This document shows, piece by piece, positions 12,036-22,340 of a stretch of DNA of 64,000 nucleotides. The first letter of the stretch is position 1, and each line of letters begins with the position of its first letter. This DNA is from Clusia tigrina (taxonomy: Eukaryota; Arthropoda; Insecta; Diptera; Clusiidae). The position numbers and the translations under genes were made by a program. The stretch is taken from contig OV050030.1 of assembly GCA_920105625.2 (NCBI GenBank), positions 88,583,152 to 88,647,151 of the forward strand. The letters run 5' to 3'. The notes below the pieces were generated by a model. The model saw only the letters and a program-made list of their open reading frames with translations, was not told the origin of the DNA and ran no database searches.

Positions 12036-12545
12036 TAGGAAACGTCGACGTCATAAGGCGACTGCCTGTGGGAAGATCCGCCGTAAACATTAGGTATAGA
12101 ATCGCTGCGAGGATACAAGCTTTAGAGTTAAAGTAAGGAGTAACAAACTCCTTGTACTTGCGATTGATCAATTAGTATTTTTGTATCTGGTGCACGCAAG
12201 GATTTGCAGATTTTATATATGTAACCAGCGTGCCACGAGTGAGCAATATCAAGGAAAACTACCGAGTAGTACTTTTTCTCTCGATAGTGCTTCTTATTTT
12301 GCCACTTATGCTATTTACCTGCTCTATTGTACTGTCTTTTGTGTGAAATTCAAATCAATGATGTGGAATTATACCACTTTCTTTGACATCTGGTAAAATT
12401 TCTACCATCAGTAGTCTTTCAAAAACTTTTAACAGCATTAGCATCAGACTAATAGGTCTGTATACCGTCGGTTGTGCTTTATGTTTTCCGGGCTTAGAAA
12501 TCATGATCACATGTGATATCTTCCAAGCTGAAAGGGAATAGTCAA
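12036..12545 (-). pseudogene. Jockey-clade RT fragment (composite copy 2)
   Basis: Minus-strand reading from 12545: 'AWKISHVIMISKPGKH' (about 12530-12480), 'YRPISLMLMLSKVFERLL' (about 12470-12410), a 'FLDIAH'-type motif A region near 12260, and 'LMFTADLPTGSRLMTSTF' (about 12100-12050). The frame is shifted several times. It is the inverted counterpart of 28205-28745 and shares the same junction with Gag, including the same deletion, so the two are copies of one rearranged ancestor. Confidence 0.7.
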
Positions 12546-12892
12546 TAAAAAATATAGTATTAAACAGCTATCCTTTGTTGATGTATTTGTGTTGCGCTCT
12601 TCCGTTTTCAATTCTCAATCTGTCTGTAAATATTTTCTTGCTCAATTGTGCACGAAGAGGCGCAATGAGATTTTCACGAGCGCTGAGCTAGGTGTAGAAT
12701 CACTGGGGGCATTTTTAAGAAGGTTTGTGTGTTGGTATGCACGGCCGCCAATTTTATTAAATAAATTAAGACTATTTTCTGGCCAGAAATTCTGACGTTG
12801 GCGATTTTTATATATATAGTAAATGTATACATATTAAATATTGTATTTAGTAGGTTATAGAATTTTAGAAGGTAGCTACACTACCATCTTCC
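12546..12892. other. Unassigned sequence upstream of an LTR
   Basis: A plus-strand frame of 68 codons (12589-12795) has no motif. Because the next feature is a polypurine tract and LTR, this should be the 3' end of an LTR element's internal region, but I cannot name its domains. Confidence 0.3.
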
Positions 12893-13268
12893 AGAAAGAG
12901 GGGAGGAATGTTGCGAGTCGAGATACGACTACCTACGAGTAGTTGACTCGCGACACAACCCAAGTAGCCTATCGACCGGTTGTAGCTATAATTAACATTA
13001 CATATATGAATTTCACAGGTGTTACAATTACACAGTGACACACAAACTAGGGCTAAAATGCACCATTGGCATTTTGTATAAACTGGCTCATTGCCATAAT
13101 TGATTTGGTCAACAACTGTGTAATTGGAATACCTAAGTAGGTTATAAATATAATTATGTAAGTAGAATTAAGAATATAAATAAGAGTGGATTAAAAATAA
13201 AGTTGGTGTATTTCTGAAAGCGAAACGGTGTGTGTTGTGTTTACGCCGCAGTCGGCAAGTGTTTTACA
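12893..13268 (+). repeat. Polypurine tract plus ~360-bp LTR (gypsy-like 3' LTR)
   Basis: AGAAAGAGGGGAGGAA (12893-12908) is a typical polypurine primer for plus-strand synthesis. It is followed by TGTTGCGAGTC at 12909, and the unit ends ...TTTTACA at 13268, with an AATAAA box near 13195. The first bases pair imperfectly with GACTCGCGACA at 12946-12956, forming a terminal hairpin. A related unit of nearly equal length starts TGTTGCGAGTC at 26954. Inferred to be a 3' LTR whose internal region is almost entirely lost. Confidence 0.55.
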
Positions 13269-13990
13269 GGTCCGGCCCGGATTTACAGGTGACAGGCAAC
13301 TGCAGGGCGCATTGCCACTGCTAACGCTCGGAGAACGCAACACCACTATCTTCTGGGTAGGAGTGATCTGGTCACTGTTTCTCTTCAGCCGTTGAGAGGA
13401 GGGATTGTTAGCTCTATGTTCCTCTGCTTTTCCTCCAGCCACCTTTGACTGCATACCATCTCTGAGGTATCGAAGATACCATTTAACACCGGATCCACTA
13501 AGGCCCCTTCTCTGTGGATCATCTAAACCGTCTGGCTCTCCTAGGGTTGGCAGCTCGGCAAAGAGTCTCTTAGTTGCCTTGGCCCTTTTGCTATTCCTCC
13601 CTTCCCAACTTTTTCCCTCTTCTCAGTGGGTTTCCCTGAGTGAACGGGGTTAGATGGGTTGGCCGTAGTTCCTCTCGAGTGCAGGCTTCCTCGACTGGTG
13701 CTGGGTTCATTTCCTGGCCTGGGAGGTGGGGCTGCTGCGAAAAGTACTTTTTTGACATGAAGAGTTTTTCCTTTGCCTGTACCAACAGCTTGTTCCGATC
13801 TAAGTGGTGTTCCCCTACGACCGGTGTTGGACCTAGGTGTGTCGTCTAGGTACTGCTGTTCCGCTGCATTGTCAGCATCTGTTGCGGAGTAGTCTCGCCA
13901 ATTTGTATTTGTTTGTTTTTTCCTTTAAAATTCTACATACAGATTCTTTTTCAAACGGGACTGGGAAAAGTCGGCCATGGAAGAGCCCGT
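13269..13990 (-). pseudogene. Possible non-LTR ORF1 N-terminal fragment
   Basis: Minus-strand frames give a Pro/Ser/Gly/Arg-rich leader (about 13785-13600) and then, at about 13520-13430, 'RRGLSGSGVKWYLRYLRDGM'. This resembles the KLSGAGRKRF-type motif in the ORF1 of the LOA-like element at 5 kb. The frame shifts near 13600, and no zinc knuckle follows before the sequence ends at the LTR border. The assignment is tentative, as it rests on one motif. Confidence 0.35.
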
Positions 13991-14639
13991 TTCCATGGTA
14001 AGGCCATCATTAAAACCTGATTCGGCTCGATTTCAGGAGTGCGCAGTTAATACAGCCGGTATACCCCTGGCTGCAAACCTAGTCCAATAGGCACAGTGTC
14101 GCATGACAACCTGGATTAAGGGGGGGACAATTCTTAGTTACTGCTCATCAAAAGAACTACCTTTCTGATATGGGTGACCCTATCGGAGAGCATCTGCTCC
14201 CCGGTAGCATAGTCAGATGAGTCATTGCGGTGTAGGTCCCCACACTGCATCAAGGTAGGCCTGCCTTGATATAACGCGCGCTACGTACGAAACTTTCTGC
14301 AAAGAGTAGATGTGATTTCAAGTTGATCTGGAAGAAGAAACGTGAAAGTTATTTTATTTTGTTTGAATTGTGCGGAATTGAAAGCGATTTACTTGAATAT
14401 GTTTGCGACTAATTTGTTGTGCTGCTCAGCGTATTAAATCGTTTCGATACATACATTTTTTCACAATTTAATTTTATTCTAAATTTTCGTTTTCTTTTTA
14501 TTCTTTTTTACACGAAGTTTCTCACTCAATTATTTTTGAAATCGAAAGAAAGACAGCTGACTCAGTTTGAAACATTTTGGCGTTGCCAGATAATTCAAAT
14601 TACATAAACCGAAAAAAGAAAATTTAATAGAAAACATAA
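13991..14639. other. Unassigned sequence
   Basis: The first 300 bp are comparatively G+C-rich and may be leader sequence of the minus-strand ORF1-like fragment. The rest is A+T-rich with no open frame beyond 62 codons. No feature is supported. Confidence 0.3.
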
Positions 14640-15256
14640 TCAGTGTTCGCCATGAATGTGCAGCTGAAAAAAGGTGACAAAGTTCTAAACGTATTAAATA
14701 TAACCCAACGGACAACAAAAGAACCGTAACCACTTTTTATAATAGAATTAGAAACAAATTTTAAAAATAAAAACATATACAATATTATCAAACTAACTTT
14801 TCAGGCGCCTCCCCATAAAAGATAAATTACACAATGCATGAAATGCCAGAACTACGGGCATACTAAAATATGTTGCACAATATGTTAAATGGGCTAGTAA
14901 GCATCTCACAAGTGAATGTCAACTGAAAATAAACAGCGCAAATGAAATCAAATGTGCGCTATGCGGCAGAAAGGCTGTAAGATATACAAATCCATAAAAA
15001 TTCAGAGGTTTCCATCTCTAGTCAAATAGAAACCGTTATTATTACAGAGCAAAAATATGACTGTAAGGGAGTGAAACCAGGTATAGGTTACGCGCAAGTT
15101 GCAGGTTCATTAACTCAAAGGACAACAGAAGAAATATCAAAAAATTCAAAAATTAATGATATTGATGTACTTAAGGACATGATGAAGTCCCTAATCACTC
15201 ATATGCCTAATATGATGAATATTATTATAATGGTTTTAACAAACTTAAATGGATGA
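14640..15256 (+). pseudogene. Jockey-clade ORF1 (Gag-like) C-terminal half
   Basis: Across shifting frames: 'KVLNVLNITQRTTKEP' (about 14678-14725), 'CMKCQNYGHTK' (first zinc knuckle, about 14850-14880), 'CALCGRKA' (a later knuckle start, about 14955), and an open C-terminus (15071-15256) 'YAQVAGSLTQRTTEEI...LKDMMKSLITHM', the usual hydrophobic tail of jockey ORF1. ORF1 binds element RNA; this copy has several frameshifts. The sequence beyond is interrupted at 15316 by the Mag-like LTR element. Confidence 0.7.
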
Positions 15257-15311
15257 ATGTAATGGTTTTAAAATTTTATTTTATTATGCAAATGGCCTAA
15301 CACAACATTTT

Positions 15312-15316
15312 CTTGT
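15312..15316. repeat. Target-site duplication CTTGT, left copy
   Basis: The same five bases follow the right LTR at 19170-19174. Confidence 0.85.
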
Positions 15317-15435
15317 TGTTAAGTATTAAGTTATTTACATACTCTTTACGGTATAAGAACAGGTTAAGGTGTTGTGTTTAGTTAAATGATTTAATAAATC
15401 AGTTCAGGACCAACCACCTAAGCAACTACATTGCA
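15317..15435 (+). repeat. 5' LTR of Mag-like copy A (119 bp)
   Basis: Starts TGTTAAGTATTAAG and ends ACTACATTGCA. One base separates it from the TGGCGACGAG primer-binding site. It matches 19040-19169 apart from three substitutions and an 11-bp insertion in the right copy. Confidence 0.85.
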
Positions 15436-15498
15436 GTGGCGACGAGCATAAAAAATACAAAGTAAAAAGTAATTAGTGTAATACACAAACAATTTATA

Positions 15499-16380
15499 AT
15501 GGCTACGGTAAATGAAAGCTTGGTGGTCGCAACCACAGCAACAACAACGAGTGTGCGCAAATTTCGTCCGCATCTTGACGGCTTGAGGAACTGGATGGAG
15601 GTATTGGACTCCCATTTTGTCGAAATTTCGTGTCAAGAAGACCAAGTGAAGCGATCAGTTTTATTGAAAGCCATCGGTATGGAGGCCTACGGGTTATTAA
15701 GGGATTTGTGTGACCCTGATTTGCCCGCAAGCAAGACATATGACCAGCTGTGTGCGCTTCTGGAATTACATGATTCGAAAATGGTGATTGTGTTTAGGGA
15801 GCGCAAAGCGTTTTTTGCAGCATCGCGCGATAGGAGCGAAGCAGTTTCGGTATGGTACGCCAAGTTAAAGAGGTTAGCCAGGGATTGCAAATTTGGCAGC
15901 CTGCTAAATGAATTCGTCTTAAATAAATTTGTAACCGGACTGGAGGGAAGGTCATTCGAAAGGTTATGTGAAGAGGACGAATCGCTAACAATGGAAAAAG
16001 CACTCAAGATCGCTATGATTGTGGAGGCGAAAGTCGCTGCACAGCAACAGCAACAACAACTGAAACTGGTAGAAGGAGATTTATCGGTCAACGCAATAGC
16101 TCAACGAACCGCTAGAACATCCAAAGGCAAACGAGGTCAAGGCCGTGACAAGGGCAAAAGCGGAGAGAGTAGCAGCAAAGAATACAGTTACAGCAGCAGT
16201 AGCAACAAAAGAGGAGTACAGGAAAAGTGCAGGCATTGCGGTGGGAGAAATCACACGAGCGCAAACTGCAAGTACAAGAATAAGACGTGTAATAAATGCG
16301 GAAGAAGTGGGCATTTAGCTAGCGGCTGTTATGCAGATGTTAATGTGATACGTGAAGAAAATAGTTTAAATAATTTTTAA
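15499..16380 (+). CDS. gag: Gag polyprotein of Mag-like element
   Basis: An intact 293-codon frame starting at ATG 15499, 62 bp after the primer-binding site. The N-terminal two thirds are the retrotransposon capsid domain (for example 'WMEVLDSHFVEISCQEDQVK' near the start and 'NEFVLNKFVTGLEGR' later), followed by a Q-rich and Ser/Lys-rich linker. Two CCHC zinc knuckles follow, CRHCGGRNHTSANC (residues about 244-257) and CNKCGRSGHLASGC (about 264-277), which would bind element RNA. It ends at TAA 16378, and protease lies downstream in the same frame behind this stop. It is the only undamaged protein of this element and could still assemble particles if transcribed. Confidence 0.85.
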   Translation: MATVNESLVVATTATTTSVRKFRPHLDGLRNWMEVLDSHFVEISCQEDQVKRSVLLKAIGMEAYGLLRDLCDPDLPASKTYDQLCALLELHDSKMVIVFRERKAFFAASRDRSEAVSVWYAKLKRLARDCKFGSLLNEFVLNKFVTGLEGRSFERLCEEDESLTMEKALKIAMIVEAKVAAQQQQQQLKLVEGDLSVNAIAQRTARTSKGKRGQGRDKGKSGESSSKEYSYSSSSNKRGVQEKCRHCGGRNHTSANCKYKNKTCNKCGRSGHLASGCYADVNVIREENSLNNF

Positions 16381-16500
16381 ATTTTTAGTGTCTCTGGTAC
16401 ATCTCGGTCCCCAGCATTTTCTTCATCCACCCCATTTATGGTAGCTGCAGAGGTCAATGGTGTTGAGTTGGACTTCATGTTGGATTCAGGTGCAGGTATT
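16381..16500 (+). pseudogene. Retroviral-type aspartic protease remnant
   Basis: In the Gag frame immediately after its stop the reading continues to 'FMLDSGAG' (about 16470-16497), the active-site loop of the pepsin-like retroelement protease. Everything between this loop and the RT is deleted: the next recognisable residues ('FCKPRSVPLAWK') are in a different frame from about 16503. Confidence 0.7.
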
Positions 16501-17770
16501 TTGCAAGCCTAGATCAGTGCCGTTGGCCTGGAAAGTAAAGGTAGAAGATCAGATTAACGAATTGGTGGCGAAAGGTGTGTTAGTACCGGTCGATAATTCC
16601 GATTGGGGTACGCCTTTGGTACCGGTCCTAAAGGCAAATGGAGACTTGCGAATTTGCGGTGACTACAAGTCAACAATAAATAAGAATTTAATGGATGTTA
16701 AGTATCCATTGCCAAGAATAGACGAGATATTTGCGTCTGTAAAAGGGCCTTATTTTTCGAAATTGGATTTGTCAAATGCGTACAACCAATTGGAATTAGA
16801 CGAGTCGTCGCAGCTTTTGTGTGCGTGGAGTACACATATCGGCATTTTTAAAGTAACTCGATTACCTTTTGGGGTAAAGCCGGCAGCTGCAATATTCCAG
16901 AGGACAGTTTAGAATATTTTGCAAGGGATTCCCAACGTAGTAAATTATTTGGACGATATAGTCATATCTGGGGCGACCTTCGAGGAGCACAAGAGCACAT
17001 TAGAAAAGGTACTTAGCAGGTTGGAAGAAGTCGGTTTACGGTTGAACGAGAGTAAATGCGTTTTCTTTGAAAAAAGAATTTCATACTTAGGTTTTGATAT
17101 AACTCCTGAAGGATTATAGAAGAATATAGAAAAAATTCTATCGGTAGTTGAGGCACCTGTCCCTAAGAATGTATCTGAAGTGAGAGCTTTTGTGGGATTG
17201 GTAAACTATTACTCTAAGTTCATTCCCAACTTTGCTAATAAAATGGAGCCACTATATGCGTTGTTGCGTAAGAATTCAAAATTCAGTTGGACAAAAGCAA
17301 GTCAGGAAGCCTATAAAACTTTAAAGAAGGAGATCACATCTGATAGGTTTCTGGCGACCTTTGAACCTAGCCATCCAATAATATTGGAAACGGATGCTTC
17401 AAATGTGGCAGTGGCTGGAACTCTTTCACATGTGTATCCTAACGGCAGTGTTAAACCCATTGCTTTTATCTCTCGAGCGCTCACCGCAGCGGAGAGAAAT
17501 TATAGTGCGCTTCAAAAAGAAGCCTTAGCAATAGTTTTGAGCGTGACTAAGCTTAGGCACTATTTACTGGGCAACAAGTTTGTATTACAGACTGACCATA
17601 AGCCACTTCTGTCAATTTTTGGGGAAAATAAGGGCTTGCCTGTCATGGCAGCAGCCAGAATACAGCGCTGGGCCCTCACTTTGCCAGGGTTCAATTATAC
17701 AATCCGGCATGTTAAAGGTTCCCACAATTTCACCGACAATTTGTCGCGCTTGCCCCAACAAGCGGTAAGA
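16457..17770 (+). pseudogene. pol: Reverse transcriptase and RNase H of Mag-like element
   Basis: RT begins 'FCKPRSVPLAWKVKVEDQIN' (about 16505), then 'DWGTPLVPVLKANGDLRICG', 'FSKLDLSNAYNQLEL' (motif A), 'TRLPFGVKPAAAIFQ' and 'VNYLDDIVISG' (the YLDD centre, about 16937-16970). RNase H follows with 'ILETDASNVAVAG' (about 17388), 'EALAIV' and 'QTDHKPLL'. Two TAG stops interrupt one frame (16910-16912 and 17117-17119); apart from them the frame is open. The RT N-terminus lost to the deletion at 16500 is small. Confidence 0.85.
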
Positions 17771-18903
17771 CAGGAGAGCATAGGGAAAAATTATGTGAAT
17801 TTTATTTCAGAAAATAACGCAATGAAGTTAGATTTCAAAGCGATTGCTAAAGAAACATCTCGTTACCCTATTCTGGCGAAGTTAAAAGAAGCTGTTCACA
17901 GGGGTGCCGTGCATACTCTGGAAGGGGACGCTTTTAAAGGTTTTAAAGATAAAAAGTCGGAATTATCTGTGGAATACGGATGTATTTTGTGGGGTTACCG
18001 GACAGTGATACCCCAACGACTCCGACCTAGTGTTCTTAGGGAGCTTCACAGATCTCACTTGGGTATAGTAAAATCTAAAGCTTTAGCTAGATCATACGTA
18101 TGGTGGCCTAAAATGGATAGTGATATTGAAGCATTGGTTGCGAGATGTTTTCCTTGTAAAATTATACAAGAAAGCCCAAACAAAAGTAGATTAGTCCTTT
18201 GGGTGCCACCAGAAACGCCTTGGTCGCGTATTCATATAGATTTTGCCGGGCCCAAGGGTTTCCAGCTACGAACGGGCAGGCGGAAAATTTTGTAAAGATA
18301 TTTAAAAAATCGTTAGAGGCAAGCCTGAGCACCAACCCAGGAGAAGACATAGACATAATCATTAGCAGGTTTTTGTTCGATTATCGATCAGCGCAGCATT
18401 GCACAACTGGGGAATCGCCAGCTAAGGTTTTGTTAGGAAGAGAGTTAAAGAATCGCTTCAGCTTCTTAAAACCTCCTATGGTGAAAGATATGATAATAAA
18501 GAAGCAGTTAGGTAATGTAAAATATCATAGAGGCACTAGAGAGAAGCTATTTGAGGAAGGTTCTCCCGTCTTTATAAGGGATTATTCAGATACAAATAAA
18601 AAGACGTGGCGACAGGCCACAGTCAGGGAGCGATTGGGTCCGCGCACTTACAATTGCACGATCGCCCACACTAACAGAATTATTAAGAGGCACCTCGATC
18701 AAATGATTCCGGACTATTATATGGTAAACGATCCAAACGCCGGTCATCCTATTGAAGAATCGAATTGTATATCGGAAAATGAAGTCAAAGCAACTGAAAC
18801 CAGCATTGGTCCAAATCATGACACGTCAGCTGTGGAGAATGGGGGGGGGCTCAGATGTGCCGAAATCGCCAAGACTTTTGCGAGAACGTCGAGTAAAAAT
18901 TAA
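17771..18903 (+). pseudogene. Integrase with core deletion, Mag-like element
   Basis: The HHCC zinc-binding domain is present ('ELHRSHLGIVKSKALARSYV', with the cysteines in 'CFPCKII' at about 18146). The catalytic core starts with 'IHIDFAGP' (first aspartate, about 18226), but near 18255 it jumps, out of frame, to 'TNGQAENFVKIFKKSL', which carries the final glutamate. About 100 residues including the second catalytic aspartate are gone. The C-terminal region (18280-18903) is intact, ending 'ARTSSKN'. Strand transfer would be impossible. Confidence 0.8.
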
Positions 18904-19039
18904 TTATAAACAATAACCTTCGAAATACTTATTGCATTTTATGTATATGTAATAATAATTTTATTTTCTTTATTGGTATTTGATATAGAGATAAGTTCGT
19001 AGATATTTCTTAAAATTGTATACAGCTTAGGGAGAGAGT

Positions 19040-19169
19040 TGTTAAGTATTAAGTTATTTACATACATGTTAAGTACTCTTTACGGTATAAGAACAGGTTA
19101 AGGTGTTGTGTTAAGTTAAATGATTTAATAAATCAGTTCAGTACCAACCACCTAAGCGACTACATTGCA
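19040..19169 (+). repeat. 3' LTR of Mag-like copy A (130 bp)
   Basis: As the left LTR but with an 11-bp insertion (about 19066-19076) that repeats the LTR's own first bases TGTTAAGTA. Preceded by the AGGGAGAGAG polypurine tract and followed by the target duplication CTTGT (19170-19174). Confidence 0.85.
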
Positions 19170-19175
19170 CTTGTA

Positions 19176-19960
19176 ATGAAGCAATTTTTATATGACAAGA
19201 AAACTTATATATCATTAAATTCAAAAACACATTTCACGAATGAAAGCTCTTTCAATGTTGTCCTCCCAGACATAGAATATACAGAATATATCGTAGTTAA
19301 AAATACAGCTTGCTATGCGGCTATTGAGAGGGCTAATGATGAGGTTAAAGATGAGACTACGGATGACAGTAATCATGAAAGTGATGATAAAAACGAACCA
19401 GTAAATAGCAGTGATACAAACGAAATGTAAATTGCTGGTGATTACACTGAATGGCAAATGTATCCTTCAACATCCAATCAAGTTAGGAGCTAAAATATCG
19501 TCATCGTTGTGGCCCAGCACGAATAACAGAAATGATGTCAAAAGTTAAAACTTTTAAATGCTATTTGAGCGTGGTGGACATAATTGAGCGCCACACAAAC
19601 AAAAAAGCACATGCAACTTATTCACCCTACAATAAAAAAGATCCAACAAAACCACAGCCAAAATAGGTATGTAACAGTGGCTGAAACGTATGCCTTCATT
19701 GGCGTATTGAGAATTGGCACTAATTACTCAAAAAATACTAATGCAAAAGATTTGTGGGATATCACATCTCATCCTTCAAACCGAAAACAATGGGCATAAA
19801 CAGATTCTAGTCATTGATACATTTTGTGAGGACATAAATTTGCCAGGTAAATTTGGACACACAATAATATCAACGACCTCAGCCAACGCAATTATATATA
19901 CACACACACGACAAATAAAGATGAAGAACAGCATCGAAGAAACGCCTACCATATAAATCG
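19176..19960 (+). pseudogene. piggyBac-type transposase, N-terminal half
   Basis: An open frame (19176-19430) ends in an acidic stretch ('DEVKDETTDDSNHESDDKNE'), as common at the piggyBac N-terminus. Further on, across frameshifts, come 'VAETYAFIGVLRIGTNYSK' and 'AKDLWDITSHPSN' (about 19674-19785), matching the start of the DDE_Tnp_1_7 domain (ExxAFIGxLxxxG...LW). The catalytic aspartates would lie further on but the homology fades by about 19960. The Mag-like element inserted just upstream. A piggyBac C-terminus lies in the same orientation at 33.9-34.3 kb; whether it was once the same copy is unknown. Confidence 0.55.
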
Positions 19961-20267
19961 TAACAAGAAAGAAGCTTCAACGGACTTCATCATCACAGCA
20001 GTGGCGGGAGCGCAAGCTAACAAGCAGCAGATTAGACCAGTTCCAACAATTAATACAGAGCTACTTTTTATAAAAAAAAACAATCACACGCACAGACAAC
20101 GATCCTACCAACCAACGCCACTCATGCCAAAAGACAAAACACTGCTATTAATAAAATATTACAACAAATACACGCAGGCGCGAACTAAAGCGGAGGAATT
20201 TGCAATGAGAACATATGGTTTTTTAATCGTTTTCTCCTTGAGCCACATAATTACACAACGCACGTTA
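19961..20267. other. Unassigned sequence 5' of the BEL/Pao element
   Basis: It may contain the diverged start of the BEL/Pao 5' LTR, because homology to the right LTR only begins near 20268 although the right LTR is longer. A 107-codon plus-strand frame here runs into the LTR and has no motif. Confidence 0.3.
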
Positions 20268-20464
20268 CAACTCTCTCTCTCTCTCTCCTCCTTTAATTTT
20301 GTATATGTATTTTTGATGTATTAGCATAGCTTGCACTGTGCAAATAAAATTCTCCCCCGTTGATCATATACCTTAAGCACATGTAGTTGCAGTTTTTATT
20401 ATCGGTCGTTTAAAAATTGAATAGTTCAAGCGGTTGGTAAAAAGGCTTACCATTCCCATAAACA
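20268..20464 (+). repeat. 5' LTR of BEL/Pao element (partial)
   Basis: Begins recognisably at the CT-rich run (20272-20292) and ends CCCATAAACA at 20464. It carries AATAAA at 20345. It aligns with 26320-26513. Confidence 0.75.
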
Positions 20465-20466
20465 TT

Positions 20467-20484
20467 TGGTGACCCCGACGTGAT
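20467..20484 (+). other. Primer-binding site of BEL/Pao element
   Basis: TGGTGACCCCGACGTGAT directly follows the 5' LTR after two bases. It begins with TGG, complementary to a tRNA 3' CCA end, and has the form usual for BEL/Pao elements. Confidence 0.7.
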
Positions 20485-21097
20485 ATCGGTTGCGTTTTTT
20501 CGTTTAATTCGTTTTTGGATTGGGTATTCCAACGGGCATTTACTTGGTCGGAACTTTTCCTGCTAAAATTGGTTGGCTGAAAAATACACCGACGCCTTCT
20601 TTTTGACTTTGTGTGACCTTCGGGGATAATTGGGGATTCAAACACTTGGTTTGATTCTCACATTAAACATTATCTGCTCGCTGCCGCTGCCAGCGCAATT
20701 TCGCTTACTTCGTTTACCTTTCGTTGCCGGTGCATACGAGTATATTGCTTTCTCGCTGCTTCGTTTAGTGCCGCTACAGTTGTGTTCGGTCAATTCAGTT
20801 CGCTGCAATCGTGCTGCTACCTATATTGTCATATTAACTGATTACTTTGTGATCGTGACTTTCTATAACACAGTTATAGTGTTCGGACATTCCGTTTAAT
20901 AAGTTCATTAAACGTGTGCATTTAAATGCAAGGCTTAAACTAATTACCTAAAGTTTAGAGGCAAAATAAATACGGTTTCGGACATAACGGTACTCGCTAT
21001 TTCTCAGTTTACCTTTCATTGTAGCTACACTAGACAATATCGGTACTTTTCGTTCGTCATATCGGTTTGTGATTTTTAGTTTACAGCAAATATTACC

Positions 21098-22340
21098 ATG
21101 TCAAGATCAAAGAAAGGTCGACATTCCGTGTCAAATCCAGCGGTTCTGGAAACGGTTAATAAAAATCGGATGTTCTTGGCGCGTAAAAGTGCATGGTTCA
21201 TCTCGCAATTGCAGTTAATACAGAAGGGACTAACTGAAATTGTGTTACGTTCATCTGATGAATTACTGCTTTCCATCAAATTGGAGCAGCTCAATCGATT
21301 GCAAGAGCAGTTCGAAGACGTGCAAACTCAATTGGAGATGGAGGACCATGAAGAAATTGAGAGTGATGCTCGATGCCAATATTGGAATACTTTTCGGAGA
21401 TTAAATCTGCGATTGCCAAAGAGCTAAAGGAGCGTGCGTCTTCAGGTGCGATGGCATCTACTCCCAAGACAGTTTTCGATGGAGGCTTCAAACTGTAAAA
21501 CTTCGTATTTGCCGAAGTTAGAGTTGCCACGTTTCGATGGTACGATCACTGAGTGGCCTGACTTTTGGTCATTGTTTGAAACAATAATTGGCAACCATCA
21601 ATATTTAAAGGGCGTGGAAAAATTCCAGCATTTAAAATCTTGTTTGAGTGGAACAGCGATGGATGCCATTCGGTCATTGGAAATAAACGACCAAAATTAT
21701 ATTAATGCGGTAACTTTGCTAAAATCTAGATTTGATATTAAACGCATTCAGTTTCAGACACATGTTAAGGAAATTTTCAATCTAAAGACGGTTCGTGATG
21801 GCTCTGCCAGTGGTTTAAGGCAAATGTGTGATAAGATTAAACCTCACCTTCGAGCCTTGTACTCTATTGCCGGTCGAGATGAACTTCTTGATAGTGTGCT
21901 CATATATCTGGTTAACAGCAAGGTCGATGCTGGAACCAGAGCGAAGTGGGAGGAGGAATCTCCTTCGCCGTCATACTAACGTGGGAATGTATGGTGGAGT
22001 TCCTGGAGAAGAGATGCCGGATAATGGAAGGTATAACTGCAGCCTCGGTAAGCCAGACACTGAGCAAGCAGGTGGGTACTAAACATGCGTTCGTCACAGT
22101 TCATCCTAATCAACCTTGCACATTTTGCATTGTAAGGGAGCATGCAATTACTTCCTGTTCGCCTTTTTTAAGGTTATCTCCCACCTTACGGTTTAAAGAA
22201 GCCAAAAGGCGACAGTTATGTATTAATTGTTTGAAACCAGGGCATATTATCAAAAATTGCAAATCTGTCTGTTGCAAGCAGTGCTCATCTAAGCATCATA
22301 CACTATTACATTTTGATCGCATTGCTTCGCCTCAAGCTGC
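21098..22340 (+). pseudogene. gag: BEL/Pao Gag
   Basis: Starts at ATG 21098 (MSRSKKGRHS) with a helical N-terminus. A frameshift occurs near 21400. From about 21480 the capsid domain (DUF1759 type) reads 'LPKLELPRFDGTITEWPDFW', 'FQHLKSCLSGTAMDAI', and so on, open to 21979. Another shift leads into 'CTFCIVREHAITSCSPFLRL' (about 22115-22170) and the Cys/His cluster 'CINCLKPGHIIKNC' (about 22221-22262) with 'CCKQCSSKHHTLLHF' (about 22273-22316), the double zinc region typical of Pao elements. Two frameshifts are the only clear lesions. Confidence 0.8.

Larger units (their letters stand above)
15317..19169 (+). mobile_element. Short-LTR Ty3/gypsy retrotransposon, Mag-like, deleted (copy A)
   Basis: A 3.85-kb element with TG...CA LTRs of 119 and 130 bp and a perfect 5-bp duplication. 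A primer-binding site starts TGGCGACGAG at 15437, and a purine tract (AGGGAGAGAG) precedes the 3' LTR. Gag with two zinc knuckles, protease, RT, RNase H and integrase occur in Ty3/gypsy order. Very short LTRs and two CCHC boxes fit the Mag lineage. Two internal deletions (protease to RT near 16500; integrase core near 18255) and two TAG stops make it defective. The LTRs differ by three substitutions and an 11-bp insertion, so it is not brand new. Confidence 0.85.

Noticed and set aside
14220..14280. Possible second copy of the LOA-like 5' leader (shared TTGCGGTGTAGG)
   Set aside because: Only about 12 bases agree, and the relative orientation conflicts with the minus-strand ORF1-like fragment next to it.
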